From Phycisphaerae bacterium (lineage in GTDB: Bacteria > Planctomycetota > Phycisphaerae > Phycisphaerales > SM1A02): a stretch of 10,439 nucleotides of DNA. The notes beneath the pieces are model-generated. The model saw only the letters and a program-made list of their open reading frames with translations. It did not search any database and was not told where the DNA came from. Within the stretch, counting starts at the first letter, position 1; the number at the start of each line of letters is the position of its first letter. The stretch spans positions 1-10,439 of the forward strand of contig VGXK01000042.1 of assembly GCA_016873355.1 (NCBI GenBank), read 5' to 3'. Positions 1 through 6,906 of the stretch are shown here, piece by piece. The position numbers and the translations under genes are program-made.

Positions 1-23
1 CGTGTGGCATCGTCGGGCTCCAT
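1..23 (-). CDS. Possible 5' end of a gene downstream of prmC (partial, very tentative)
   Basis: On the minus strand an ATG at 23-21 is preceded by GAGG (35-32) with an 8-nt spacer, a good Shine-Dalgarno arrangement. It would open a gene reading Met-Glu-Pro-Asp-Asp-Ala-Thr before the window ends. It would lie about 106 bp downstream of prmC on the same strand, which would fit an operon. Seven codons are far too few to identify a product, and the ribosome site overlaps a strong hairpin (25-45), so the signal may be accidental. Confidence 0.2.
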
Positions 24-67
24 CGGCGGATCCTCAAGATCCGCCTGCTTCGCCCTCCTTGCCACAC
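2..67. terminator. Nested inverted repeats downstream of prmC (terminator-like or structured RNA)
   Basis: Three concentric stems can be read directly. The outer stem is GTGTGGCA (2-9) with TGCCACAC (60-67). A middle stem is GGGC (15-18) with GCCC (52-55). The inner stem is GGCGGATC (25-32) with GATCCGCC (38-45), closing on a 5-nt loop. It lies 63 bp beyond the prmC stop, so it could end the prmC transcript, but no run of T follows on either strand. A cis-acting leader for a gene further left, or the edge of a structured RNA, is also possible. I do not recognise a known RNA family. Confidence 0.4.
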
Positions 68-129
68 TCGTCTCGCCAACGCCAGCTCGCGACGCCTGAG
101 TCGTCACCGCTCTCGATCGAACGCGGGCG

Positions 130-1083
130 CTACGCCTTCGCGGCGCGAAGCACGCGGTCGACGCCCTCGTGATCGACGAGCACTTCCGCGCCGGCGAACC
201 CCGGCGCGCGGGCGACGAGCTCGAGCGCCGGCGCGCGGTGCCGGTGTCCGATCTCGACGAGCAGCAATCCGCCCGGGCGAAGACGCGCGGCGGCGCCGTC
301 GACCACGCGCCGCACGAGGTCGAGCCCGTCCGCGCCGCCCCGCAGCGAGATCGCGGGCTCGTAGTCGCGCACATTCGGCGGCAGCTCGGGCCATTCCGCG
401 TCGGTGACGTACGGGGGATTCGCGGTGATGAGATCGAATTCGCCGCCGGAGGCGCCGTCGAGCGCGTCGTAGAGATCGCCGAATCGGAACTCGATGTTCT
501 CGGCGCCGTGCCGCTCCGCATTTCGTTTCGCCAGCTCGAGCGCCGCGGGAACGATGTCCGTGGCGATCACCTCTGCGCGCACGCCCTTCGCAAGCGCGAG
601 CGAGATCGCGATGCATCCCGTTCCCGTGCAGAGGTCGAGCACGCGCAATGCCGCGCCGCTTCGACCCGCGTCGGAATCGGCGCCCGCGGCGCCGGCCGTC
701 GTATCCTCGCTTCCGCGTTCACGCAGGAACGAGATCGCCTCCTCCACGAGCCGCTCCGTCTCCGGGCGCGGAACGAGCGTGGCCGGCGACACGTGGAACG
801 GCCGCGAGAAGAACCACGCCTCCCCCACCACGAACTGCACGGGCTCGTGGGCCGCCACCCGCTTCACCGAATCGCGCAGGCGCGCTCGCTCGGCCTCGCT
901 CGCGGGCCGCTCCGGATCCATGTAGAGCTCGAGCCGCTCCACGCCGAATGCGGCCGCGAGCAGCATCTCGGCGCTCAGGCGCGGCGAATCCACGCCCCGC
1001 TTCTCGAGATGATCGATCATCCACCGAAGCAGTCGGCGGGTGGTCCAGGTGTCGTCTGCAGCGGCGGGCGTCTTCGCATCCAT
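130..1083 (-). CDS. prmC: Peptide chain release factor N5-glutamine methyltransferase (PrmC/HemK)
   Basis: This 317-residue protein should transfer a methyl group from S-adenosylmethionine to the glutamine of the GGQ motif of release factors RF1 and RF2, tuning translation termination in the cytoplasm. The N-terminal helical substrate-binding domain covers about 1-95 and is followed by the family signature PVQFVVGEAWFF (81-92) and LVPRPETE (103-110). The Rossmann methyltransferase domain has the SAM loop DLCTGTGCIA (150-159), the acidic ATDI (174-177) and the catalytic NPPY (222-225). The family is usually about 280-290 residues; the extra length is an Ala/Gly/Asp/Ser-rich insertion at about 121-145 between the two domains. 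The ATG at 1083-1081 has a GGAG five bases upstream. The gene diverges from the plus-strand pair starting at 1164 and is not next to prfA, its frequent partner elsewhere. NPPY also occurs in DNA methyltransferases, but the PRPETE segment makes PrmC secure. Confidence 0.95.
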   Translation of the reverse strand: MDAKTPAAADDTWTTRRLLRWMIDHLEKRGVDSPRLSAEMLLAAAFGVERLELYMDPERPASEAERARLRDSVKRVAAHEPVQFVVGEAWFFSRPFHVSPATLVPRPETERLVEEAISFLRERGSEDTTAGAAGADSDAGRSGAALRVLDLCTGTGCIAISLALAKGVRAEVIATDIVPAALELAKRNAERHGAENIEFRFGDLYDALDGASGGEFDLITANPPYVTDAEWPELPPNVRDYEPAISLRGGADGLDLVRRVVDGAAARLRPGGLLLVEIGHRHRAPALELVARAPGFAGAEVLVDHEGVDRVLRAAKA

Positions 1084-1088
1084 GCGTG

Positions 1089-1092
1089 CTCC
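1089..1092 (-). promoter_or_regulatory. Ribosome binding site of prmC
   Basis: The minus strand reads GGAG here, five bases before the ATG at 1083. This supports that start over later in-frame codons. It is one of the few clear Shine-Dalgarno sequences in the window. Confidence 0.6.
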
Positions 1093-1120
1093 GGGCCGCG
1101 ATCGTAGCGGCGAACGCGGG

Positions 1121-1126
1121 TAGACT
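1121..1126 (+). promoter_or_regulatory. Candidate -10 element for the 1164-3137 gene pair
   Basis: The 80-bp spacer between prmC and the divergent plus-strand gene must hold promoters for both directions. TAGACT at 1121-1126 matches four of six bases of TATAAT and lies 37 bp before the ATG at 1164. A similar element, TATACT, precedes putA, and both are followed by G. No convincing -35 hexamer is visible. On the minus strand, TACGAT (1106-1101) is an equally weak candidate for prmC. Confidence 0.25.
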
Positions 1127-1163
1127 GCCTCGCCCTCTTCCTTCCTCGGAACGCCGGACGGCC

Positions 1164-1613
1164 ATGAGCGCCATCGACCAGGACTTTCTCCGCGAGCTTG
1201 CCGATCGCGCCCGCGCGCAGGGGGCGTTCGCGGAGGTCCAGGTCACGCCGCGATCGCTTCGATGCGCCGCCGCCGACGCGGCCGCCGAGGCGTGGTACTC
1301 GGTGGAGCTCAAGCCCGAAGGCTGGTTCCTTTCGCTCGCCACTCCGGATCGCTGGCTGAGCGAATCGATCGAGGCGGACCTCATGCACACGGGCGACTCG
1401 CTCGAGGAGCTCTTCGAGGAGGAGCTCGTCGAATTCGGCGTCGAGGCGGCGCCGCCGCCGATAAAGCACTTCCGCTCGGACGAGCGCCTCTACATGTTCT
1501 GCGTGCGCCTTCCCGACGGTCACAATCCGGAGCTCGTCTCGAGATACCTGCTCGCGTTCGAAGCGACCTTCCGCTCGCTCGGCGACATGTCCGGCGGCGC
1601 CGAGGACGAGTGA
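1164..1613 (+). CDS. Small acidic protein of unknown function, coupled to the glycosyltransferase gene
   Basis: I do not recognise a named family. The 149-residue product is soluble-looking, with no signal peptide or membrane segment. It has a helical N-terminus (1-25), an alternating strand-like core including AWYSVELKPEGWFLSLATP (43-61) with several aromatic residues, a very acidic stretch SLEELFEEELVEFGVE (79-94), a second strand-like segment RLYMFCVRLP (108-117), a helix (120-139) and an acidic tail. The ATG at 1164 was chosen because the open frame continues upstream into the prmC promoter region and the protein-like character begins here; CGGA at 1155-1158 is only a weak ribosome site. 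Its stop is 3 nt before the glycosyltransferase ATG, so the two are almost surely translated together. The alpha/beta pattern with an acidic patch is compatible with a small chaperone-like or regulatory partner, but that is inference. Third positions are strongly G/C, as in real genes here. Confidence 0.8.
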   Translation: MSAIDQDFLRELADRARAQGAFAEVQVTPRSLRCAAADAAAEAWYSVELKPEGWFLSLATPDRWLSESIEADLMHTGDSLEELFEEELVEFGVEAAPPPIKHFRSDERLYMFCVRLPDGHNPELVSRYLLAFEATFRSLGDMSGGAEDE

Positions 1614-1616
1614 GCC

Positions 1617-3137
1617 ATGGCCATGCGGGTGCTGATGCTGGGTTGGGAGTTCCCTCCCTTCATCACCGGTGGTCTCGGAACCGCCTGCTACGGCCTGACG
1701 CGCGCCATGTCGCGACTCGGGCTCGACGTCACGTTCATGCTGCCCAAGTGCGTTGACCCGAGCTTCGCCACGCATGTGAAGCTCGTGGCGCCGGGACATC
1801 GAACGACGTCGGATCCGGCGGGAGCCCTGATTTCCGTGCCGATCGAAGTCGAGCGCTCGAGCGAGCCCGAGCCGCCGAACGCGGCCGCGCCGCGCCGGCC
1901 CGCGGGCGCGGGCCCGATGCCGATCCACGACCTCGTCGCGGCGATCGGTGCCGCGCTGTCGAAGCGCGGCGCCGTCGGCGCACTGCCGTCGGTCTACGGC
2001 TCCGGCGGACTGTCGTTGCGCCTCACGCCGCTCGTGCATTCCTCGGCCGGTCGACGCGTGCTGCGGCCGGACCTCACCGCGGCGGAAGCGGACACGCTCT
2101 GGCGCGAAATCACGCTGCACGAATTGCTTCCCGAAGCGGGGCCGCCGTCGTGGGAACGAGAACCCGCGATGGATCAGCGTTCCGCGTCGGCGGTCGACTA
2201 CGACGGAGATCTGCTGGGCCAGTCGGAGCGCTACGCGCGCTTCTGCGTGGACGCGGCGCGAAACCTCCGTTTCGACGTGATCCACGCCCACGACTGGCTC
2301 ACCTATCCCGCGGGACTCGCGGTGGCGCGGCTCACCGGCAAGCCGCTCGTCTGCCACATCCATTCGACCGAGTTCGACCGCTCGGGCGAGCACGTGAACC
2401 AGCCCGTCTACAACATCGAGCGCCGCGGCATGCACGGCGCGGTGCGCGTGATCTCGGTGAGCATGCTCACCAAGAACCTCTGCGTGAATCGATACGGCGT
2501 CTCGCCCGACAAGATCGACGTGGTCTACAACGGCGTCGAGCTCGATCCGCGGCAGGTCGGCATCGCGGGCATCGAGAAGAGCGATCACATCGTGCTCTAC
2601 TTCGGCCGCATCACCATGCAGAAGGGGCCGGAGTACTTCATCGCCGCCGCCCGGCGCGTGCTCGAGGTGATGGACGACGTGAAGTTCGTGGTCGCCGGGA
2701 GCGGCGATCAGGCGCAGCGCATGATCGAGATGGCGGCGCAGCTCGGCATCGGCTCGAAGGTGCTCTTCACCGGGTTCCTTCGCGGCAAGGACATCCAGCG
2801 GGTCTTCTCCATGGCGGACCTCTACGTGATGCCGAGCGTGAGCGAGCCGTTCGGCATCGCGCCGCTCGAGGCGATGAGCCATCGCGTGCCGGTGATCATC
2901 AGCCGCACGAGCGGCGTGAGCGAGATCCTGGTGAACGCGCTCAAGTGCGACTTCTGGGATGTGGACGACATGGCGAACAAGATCGTCGCGGTGCTTCGGC
3001 ATCCCCCGCTTCAGAACACGCTGCGGGATCGCGGCTATTTCGAGGTGCGCGGCATCACCTGGGAGGGCGCGGCGCGGCGCTGCGAGGAGTCCTATCGCCG
3101 CGCGCTCGGCGCGGTGACGCACGCCGGGCCCCGCTGA
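1617..3137 (+). CDS. Glycosyltransferase with GT-B fold (GT4/GT5 type, glycogen-synthase-like)
   Basis: This 506-residue cytoplasmic enzyme should move a sugar from a nucleotide donor to a growing glycan. The N-terminus MRVLMLGWEFPPF (3-15) followed by TGGLGTACYGLT (17-28) resembles the donor-binding KxGGLG region of starch and glycogen synthases (GT5), while the C-terminal half is GT4-like. Visible motifs are HAHDWLT (223-229), HIHSTEFDR (247-255), VVYNGVE (302-308), GRITMQKG (330-337, with R331 and K336 in the usual donor-phosphate positions), the EX7E pair E410/E418 in EPFGIAPLE, and SGVSEI (432-437). Residues about 80-190 are a Pro/Ala-rich insertion poor in recognisable motifs. The ATG at 1617 has GAGG (1602-1605) 11 nt upstream; the second ATG at 1623 would also give a normal N-terminus. 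It follows the small acidic gene by 3 nt. Such enzymes are often annotated glycogen synthase and can sit near GH57 amylases, but none is in view, so donor and acceptor are unknown. Confidence 0.9.
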   Translation: MAMRVLMLGWEFPPFITGGLGTACYGLTRAMSRLGLDVTFMLPKCVDPSFATHVKLVAPGHRTTSDPAGALISVPIEVERSSEPEPPNAAAPRRPAGAGPMPIHDLVAAIGAALSKRGAVGALPSVYGSGGLSLRLTPLVHSSAGRRVLRPDLTAAEADTLWREITLHELLPEAGPPSWEREPAMDQRSASAVDYDGDLLGQSERYARFCVDAARNLRFDVIHAHDWLTYPAGLAVARLTGKPLVCHIHSTEFDRSGEHVNQPVYNIERRGMHGAVRVISVSMLTKNLCVNRYGVSPDKIDVVYNGVELDPRQVGIAGIEKSDHIVLYFGRITMQKGPEYFIAAARRVLEVMDDVKFVVAGSGDQAQRMIEMAAQLGIGSKVLFTGFLRGKDIQRVFSMADLYVMPSVSEPFGIAPLEAMSHRVPVIISRTSGVSEILVNALKCDFWDVDDMANKIVAVLRHPPLQNTLRDRGYFEVRGITWEGAARRCEESYRRALGAVTHAGPR

Positions 3138-3165
3138 GCATCGGGACGGCCTCGATTCCGTTCGC

Positions 3166-3582
3166 ATGCGCGATCACGGGACCCTCGTCGAGACGCGGAA
3201 GTCGACGCTGTCGAAGGTTCCGGCGATGTCGCGCACCGGCCCGGAATCGCGCGCCGAGTGGTTCGCGGCCGTGGCAGGGGGCATGGGCTACTTCCGAGTT
3301 CCGGCGATCGCGCTCGACCGGCGCTTGCGCATCAGGAGGCGCCCGTTCAGGATGCCGAGGTCCCGGACGATCAATCCGTTCAGGAGCTTCGGCTACCTCC
3401 GCGCCAGCCGGACCCAAGAAGCCACGGACACGGTCAAGTTCGTCTACGAGCGGCAGAGCAGGTTCGACGCCGTGATCGACATCGACGCGATCGTGCTCGT
3501 CGCGGCATGCGGCGCGGCCGAGCTCCAGGTCGATGGCGGAAACTTCATCCAGTGGGGCGCGATCGAAACCAGGGGCTCGTGA
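3166..3582 (+). CDS. Hypothetical small basic protein, atypical codon use (doubtful gene)
   Basis: No family is recognised. The open frame is 138 codons from the ATG at 3166. It is about 90% G/C at third positions, which favours coding on this strand, while the antisense frame sharing those third positions is broken by TAG. A better start may be the ATG at 3226, which has GAAGG (3213-3217) eight bases upstream and would give 118 residues. The middle is strongly basic (RRLRIRRRPFRMPRSR, about 47-65) and the C-terminal half is more ordinary, with a hydrophobic strand AIVLVAA (107-113). Seven arginines are encoded by AGG, a codon hardly used in the neighbouring genes. It could be a recently acquired or decaying gene, or a chance open frame in the 577-bp space between the glycosyltransferase and putA. 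No signal peptide or transmembrane segment is evident. Confidence 0.4.
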   Translation: MRDHGTLVETRKSTLSKVPAMSRTGPESRAEWFAAVAGGMGYFRVPAIALDRRLRIRRRPFRMPRSRTINPFRSFGYLRASRTQEATDTVKFVYERQSRFDAVIDIDAIVLVAACGAAELQVDGGNFIQWGAIETRGS

Positions 3583-3592
3583 TCGCCACCGT

Positions 3593-3608
3593 GCGCTGAC
3601 GGCAGCGC
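3593..3608 (+). terminator. Hairpin after the small ORF, candidate terminator
   Basis: GCGCTG (3593-3598) and CAGCGC (3603-3608) form a perfect 6-bp GC-rich stem with a 4-nt loop, 10 bp past the stop at 3582 and about 90 bp before the putA promoter candidate. There is no T tract, so intrinsic termination is not proven. Position alone suggests it may separate the glycosyltransferase transcript from putA. The rest of 3609-3698 shows no gene or other structure that I can support. Confidence 0.3.
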
Positions 3609-3698
3609 GGCGCAACGGGTTGCATCGGCTCGACTCGACGGAATCGGGCCTCGCGTCGACGGGGCAGCTCGTGGAGTCGGCGGCGGTGCGGCGCAACC

Positions 3699-3704
3699 TA
3701 TACT
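3699..3704 (+). promoter_or_regulatory. -10-like TATACT immediately upstream of putA
   Basis: TATACT matches five of six bases of the sigma-70 -10 consensus in very GC-rich surroundings. It ends only 10 bp before the putA ATG at 3715, so transcription would begin about 3711 and give a leaderless or nearly leaderless mRNA. This fits the absence of a Shine-Dalgarno sequence before that ATG. No clear -35 hexamer is seen at the expected distance. Confidence 0.4.
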
Positions 3705-3714
3705 GGCCGGCCCC

Positions 3715-6700
3715 ATGGGTTTCTTCTCGAAGCGAAAGGCGAACGCCGGCGTCGCGGAACGACCGGCGTCGGAGTCGCGCCAGCCTGCTTCAGGCGGTGA
3801 CGGTCGCGCGCGAGGCGGGACGACGCCGCCCGCGTCGGGGCTCGTCGCCTCGAACGATTCGGCGCTCGAAGCGGAGATCCGTCGCATCGGCAGCGAGCTG
3901 CTCGATCGCGCGCGGGCGCATCGAAGCGGATTGCTGAGCGCCGCATTCTGGTCGGACAAGTTGATGGACTGGTCCATGAAGGACCAGGCGTTCAAGATCC
4001 AGCTCTTCCGATTCGTCGACGCGTTTCCGATGCTGCGGACGCCGGAACAGATCCACGATCACCTCGCCGATTCGATGAGTCAGCCGGGCGTGAAGGCGCC
4101 GCCGGGATTCGACCTCGGGCTGAAGGCCGGCGGCCTCTTGAAGGGCGTCGCCGCCAAGGCGATTTCATCGCAGATCACCGGCATGGCGGGCAAGTTCATC
4201 GCGGGCACGGACGCCGCGAGCGCGCTGCCGAAGCTCCATGCGATCCGCAAGGCGGGACTCGCGTTCAGCGTGGACCTGCTCGGCGAAGCGTGCGTGAGCG
4301 ACGAGGAGGCCGGGGCGTACCAGTCGAAGTACCTCGACCTCATCGAGCACCTGCCGAAGGAAGTGTCGAGCTGGTCGGAGGATCCGCGGCTCGATCGAGA
4401 TCACCTCGGCCCGATTCCGCGCACGAACGTGAGCATCAAGATCAGTTCGCTGCATGCGCGCACGGATCCGATCGACACCGAGGGTTCGATCCGCGGCCTG
4501 ATGGACGGCCTGCGCCCGATTCTCGAGGCGGCGAAGAAGTTCGGCGTCTTCGTCAACTTCGACATGGAGCAGGCGGCGCTCAAGGACCTGACGCTCGACC
4601 TCTTCATGCGCTGTTGCGAGGCGGTCGACTTCCACGCAGGTCTCGCCATGCAGGCGTATCTGCGCAGCGGCGACGACGACGCGCGCCGCGTGATCGAGTG
4701 GGCGGAGCGGAGCGGCCGGCAGATCACCGTGCGGCTCGTGAAGGGCGCGTACTGGGACTTCGAGACGATCCACGCGGAGCAGCAGGGTTGGCCGGCGCCG
4801 GTGTGGAGCCGAAAGAGCGAGACCGACGCGTGTTTCGAGCGCATGGCGGAGCGGTTCCTGGCGCACACGCCGCGCACGCCGAGCGCCGGCGGCGTGAAGC
4901 TCGCGCTCGGTTCGCACAACGCTCGGAGCATCGCCGCGGCGCTGGCGCTCGTGCGTCGATTCGATCTGCCGGAGGCGGCGCTCGAGCTCCAGATGCTGCA
5001 CGGAATGGCGGATCAGCTGAAGGGCGCCGCCGTCGATCGCGGTCTGCGCGTGCGCGAGTACGTGCCCGTGGGCGAGATGATCCCGGGCATGGCGTATCTC
5101 GTGCGGCGCCTGCTCGAGAACACGAGCAACGAGAGCTGGCTCCGCGCCGGCTTCATGGACGACGCGTCGCACGACGAGCTGCTGAAGTCGCCGCACGGCG
5201 CCGGTGCGAGCGCAGGCGCACGCGCGACGGAATCGAGCGCACGCGGCGGAACCTCCGGGGGCGCGGCGTTCTCCCCCGGCTCCGACAACGGAAGCGTTCC
5301 GTCGGCGTCGGCCGGCCCCGCATCGCATCGAATCGAGTCGAATCCGGAGCGGCACGCCCTTTCTCCGGCCGAGCCCGGCGTCGGTGACGGGCGACCCTTC
5401 TTCACCGAACCCGTGCGCGACTTCTCGAAGCGCGAGGCGCGGGACGCGTTCGCGGCGGCCATCTCGCGCGCGGCGGTTCCGCGCGTGGCGAACGACACGA
5501 CGGTCGACGCCGCGAAGGCCGCGCTCGGCACGCTGCACGACTCGTTCCCCAGGTGGCGCGACACGCCGTACGAACAGCGCGCCGCCGTGCTCGTGAAGGC
5601 CGCCGCCGCCATGCGTGCGCGTCGCGACGAACTCGCGGGCGTGATGATCAAGGAGTCCGGCAAGACCTGGCGGGAAGCCGACGCCGATGTCTGCGAGGCG
5701 ATCGACTTCTGCGAGTACTACGCGCGGCTCGGGGCGAGGCTCTTCCGGCGCGAGCGGCTGGGCCAGTTCGTCGGCGAGCTCGACGAGACGATCCACGAAC
5801 CGCGCGGCGTGTGCGTGGTGATCTCGCCGTGGAACTTCCCGCTGGCGATCTGCACCGGCATGACGGTCGCCGCGCTCGCGTGCGGCAACACGGTGGCGGT
5901 GAAGCCCGCGGAGCAGACGCCCGGAATCGCGAAGATCCTGTGCGACATCCTCTGGGCCGCCGGCGCGCCGAAGCATGTGCTCGCGTTCCTTCCGGGCTTG
6001 GGCGAAACCGTCGGCGCCGCGCTCGTTCGCGATCCGCGAACCGCGGTCATCGCGTTCACGGGCTCGAAGGCGGTCGGCCTCGACATCCTGCGGGTCGCCG
6101 GCGACACGAGCGACGAGCAGCGGCATGTGAAGCGCGTGGTCTGCGAAATGGGCGGCAAGAACGCGGTGATCGTCGACGCGAGCGCCGACCTCGACGAGGC
6201 GGTGCTCGGCGTGCGGCAGAGCGCGTTCGGATTCGCGGGCCAGAAGTGCTCCGCGTGCAGCCGCGTCATCGTGGTCGATTCCGCGCACGATCACTTCCTG
6301 CATCGATTGATCGAAGCGACGCGCTGCCTGACGGTCGGGGATCCGATGCTGCCCGGCACGGATGTCGGTCCCGTCATCGATGAGGACGCGGCGCGCCGCA
6401 TTCGCGAGTTCGTCGAAGTCGGCTCGCGCGAAGGCACGCTCGAGCTGTCGCATCCGGTGCCCGCGGGACTCGCCGAGCGCGTCGGCAAGCCGTTCGTGGG
6501 GCCGACGATCATCAGCGGCATTCGCGATCAGCATCGACTCGCCCACGACGAGATCTTCGGTCCCGTGCTCGCGGTCATGCGCGTGAGGGACTTCGACGAG
6601 GCGCTGCGGGTTGCCAACGGCACGCTCTACAAGCTCACAGGCGGCGTCTACACGCGCAAGCCGTCGCACATCGAGCGGGCCAAGCGCGAGTACCGCGTGG

Positions 6701-6882
6701 GCAACCTCTACATCAATCGCAGCATCACCGGTGCGCTCGTCGGGCGCCAGCCCTTCGGCGGCGCGGGATTGAGCGGCGTCGGCTCGAAGGCGGGCGGCGC
6801 GGATTACCTGCTCCACTTCGTCGAGCCGCGCGCGATCTGCGAGAACACCATGCGCCGCGGCTTCGCCCCCGGGCTCGAATAG
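3715..6882 (+). CDS. putA: Bifunctional proline dehydrogenase / L-glutamate-gamma-semialdehyde dehydrogenase (PutA type)
   Basis: This 1055-residue enzyme oxidises proline to glutamate: an FAD-dependent proline dehydrogenase makes pyrroline-5-carboxylate, whose hydrolysed form is oxidised by an NAD-dependent aldehyde dehydrogenase. The proline dehydrogenase barrel spans about 170-480, with TNVSIKISSLH (237-247, K242), FVNFDMEQ (279-286, D283), RLVKGAYWD (340-348), SHN (400-402) and EYVPVGEMIPGMAYLVRRLLEN (448-469), whose R464/R465 correspond to substrate-carboxylate arginines. The dehydrogenase domain (about 565-1040) has PWNF (705-708, N707), FTGSKAVG (781-788), E811 in CEMGGKN, catalytic C845 in GQKCSAC and EIFGPV (946-951). 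There is no ribbon-helix-helix DNA-binding domain, so it should not repress its own gene. Residues 1-45 are low complexity, and a Gly/Ala/Ser/Pro-rich linker of about 65 residues (493-557) joins the domains. The ATG at 3715 lacks a Shine-Dalgarno but follows TATACT. The flavoprotein gene starts 24 bp downstream. Confidence 0.95.
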   Translation: MGFFSKRKANAGVAERPASESRQPASGGDGRARGGTTPPASGLVASNDSALEAEIRRIGSELLDRARAHRSGLLSAAFWSDKLMDWSMKDQAFKIQLFRFVDAFPMLRTPEQIHDHLADSMSQPGVKAPPGFDLGLKAGGLLKGVAAKAISSQITGMAGKFIAGTDAASALPKLHAIRKAGLAFSVDLLGEACVSDEEAGAYQSKYLDLIEHLPKEVSSWSEDPRLDRDHLGPIPRTNVSIKISSLHARTDPIDTEGSIRGLMDGLRPILEAAKKFGVFVNFDMEQAALKDLTLDLFMRCCEAVDFHAGLAMQAYLRSGDDDARRVIEWAERSGRQITVRLVKGAYWDFETIHAEQQGWPAPVWSRKSETDACFERMAERFLAHTPRTPSAGGVKLALGSHNARSIAAALALVRRFDLPEAALELQMLHGMADQLKGAAVDRGLRVREYVPVGEMIPGMAYLVRRLLENTSNESWLRAGFMDDASHDELLKSPHGAGASAGARATESSARGGTSGGAAFSPGSDNGSVPSASAGPASHRIESNPERHALSPAEPGVGDGRPFFTEPVRDFSKREARDAFAAAISRAAVPRVANDTTVDAAKAALGTLHDSFPRWRDTPYEQRAAVLVKAAAAMRARRDELAGVMIKESGKTWREADADVCEAIDFCEYYARLGARLFRRERLGQFVGELDETIHEPRGVCVVISPWNFPLAICTGMTVAALACGNTVAVKPAEQTPGIAKILCDILWAAGAPKHVLAFLPGLGETVGAALVRDPRTAVIAFTGSKAVGLDILRVAGDTSDEQRHVKRVVCEMGGKNAVIVDASADLDEAVLGVRQSAFGFAGQKCSACSRVIVVDSAHDHFLHRLIEATRCLTVGDPMLPGTDVGPVIDEDAARRIREFVEVGSREGTLELSHPVPAGLAERVGKPFVGPTIISGIRDQHRLAHDEIFGPVLAVMRVRDFDEALRVANGTLYKLTGGVYTRKPSHIERAKREYRVGNLYINRSITGALVGRQPFGGAGLSGVGSKAGGADYLLHFVEPRAICENTMRRGFAPGLE

Positions 6883-6906
6883 GCGCGCGCGACGGCGGGC
6901 GACACC

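Noticed and set aside
418..429. NPPY motif as evidence of a DNA adenine methyltransferase or restriction system.
   Set aside because: The motif belongs to prmC, which carries the PRPETE segment and N-terminal domain of release-factor methyltransferases; no restriction gene is nearby.
169..1107. A plus-strand frame of 312 codons opposite prmC.
   Set aside because: prmC on the minus strand has every family motif and a good ribosome site; the plus frame is Arg-rich shadow sequence.
1017..3167. A 716-codon open frame on the minus strand opposite the small acidic gene and the glycosyltransferase.
   Set aside because: Its translation is Arg/His/Ala-rich with no family motif, while the plus strand carries clear glycosyltransferase motifs. 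It is a high-GC antisense artefact.
3055..3696. A 213-codon minus-strand frame opposite the 3166-3582 ORF.
   Set aside because: Its third codon positions pair with first positions of the plus frame and are much less G/C-rich. The other antisense frame, which does share third positions, is interrupted by TAG codons.
4165..6816. An 883-codon open frame on the minus strand opposite putA.
   Set aside because: The plus strand encodes all PutA catalytic motifs; the antisense product is compositionally biased and unrelated to any family I know.
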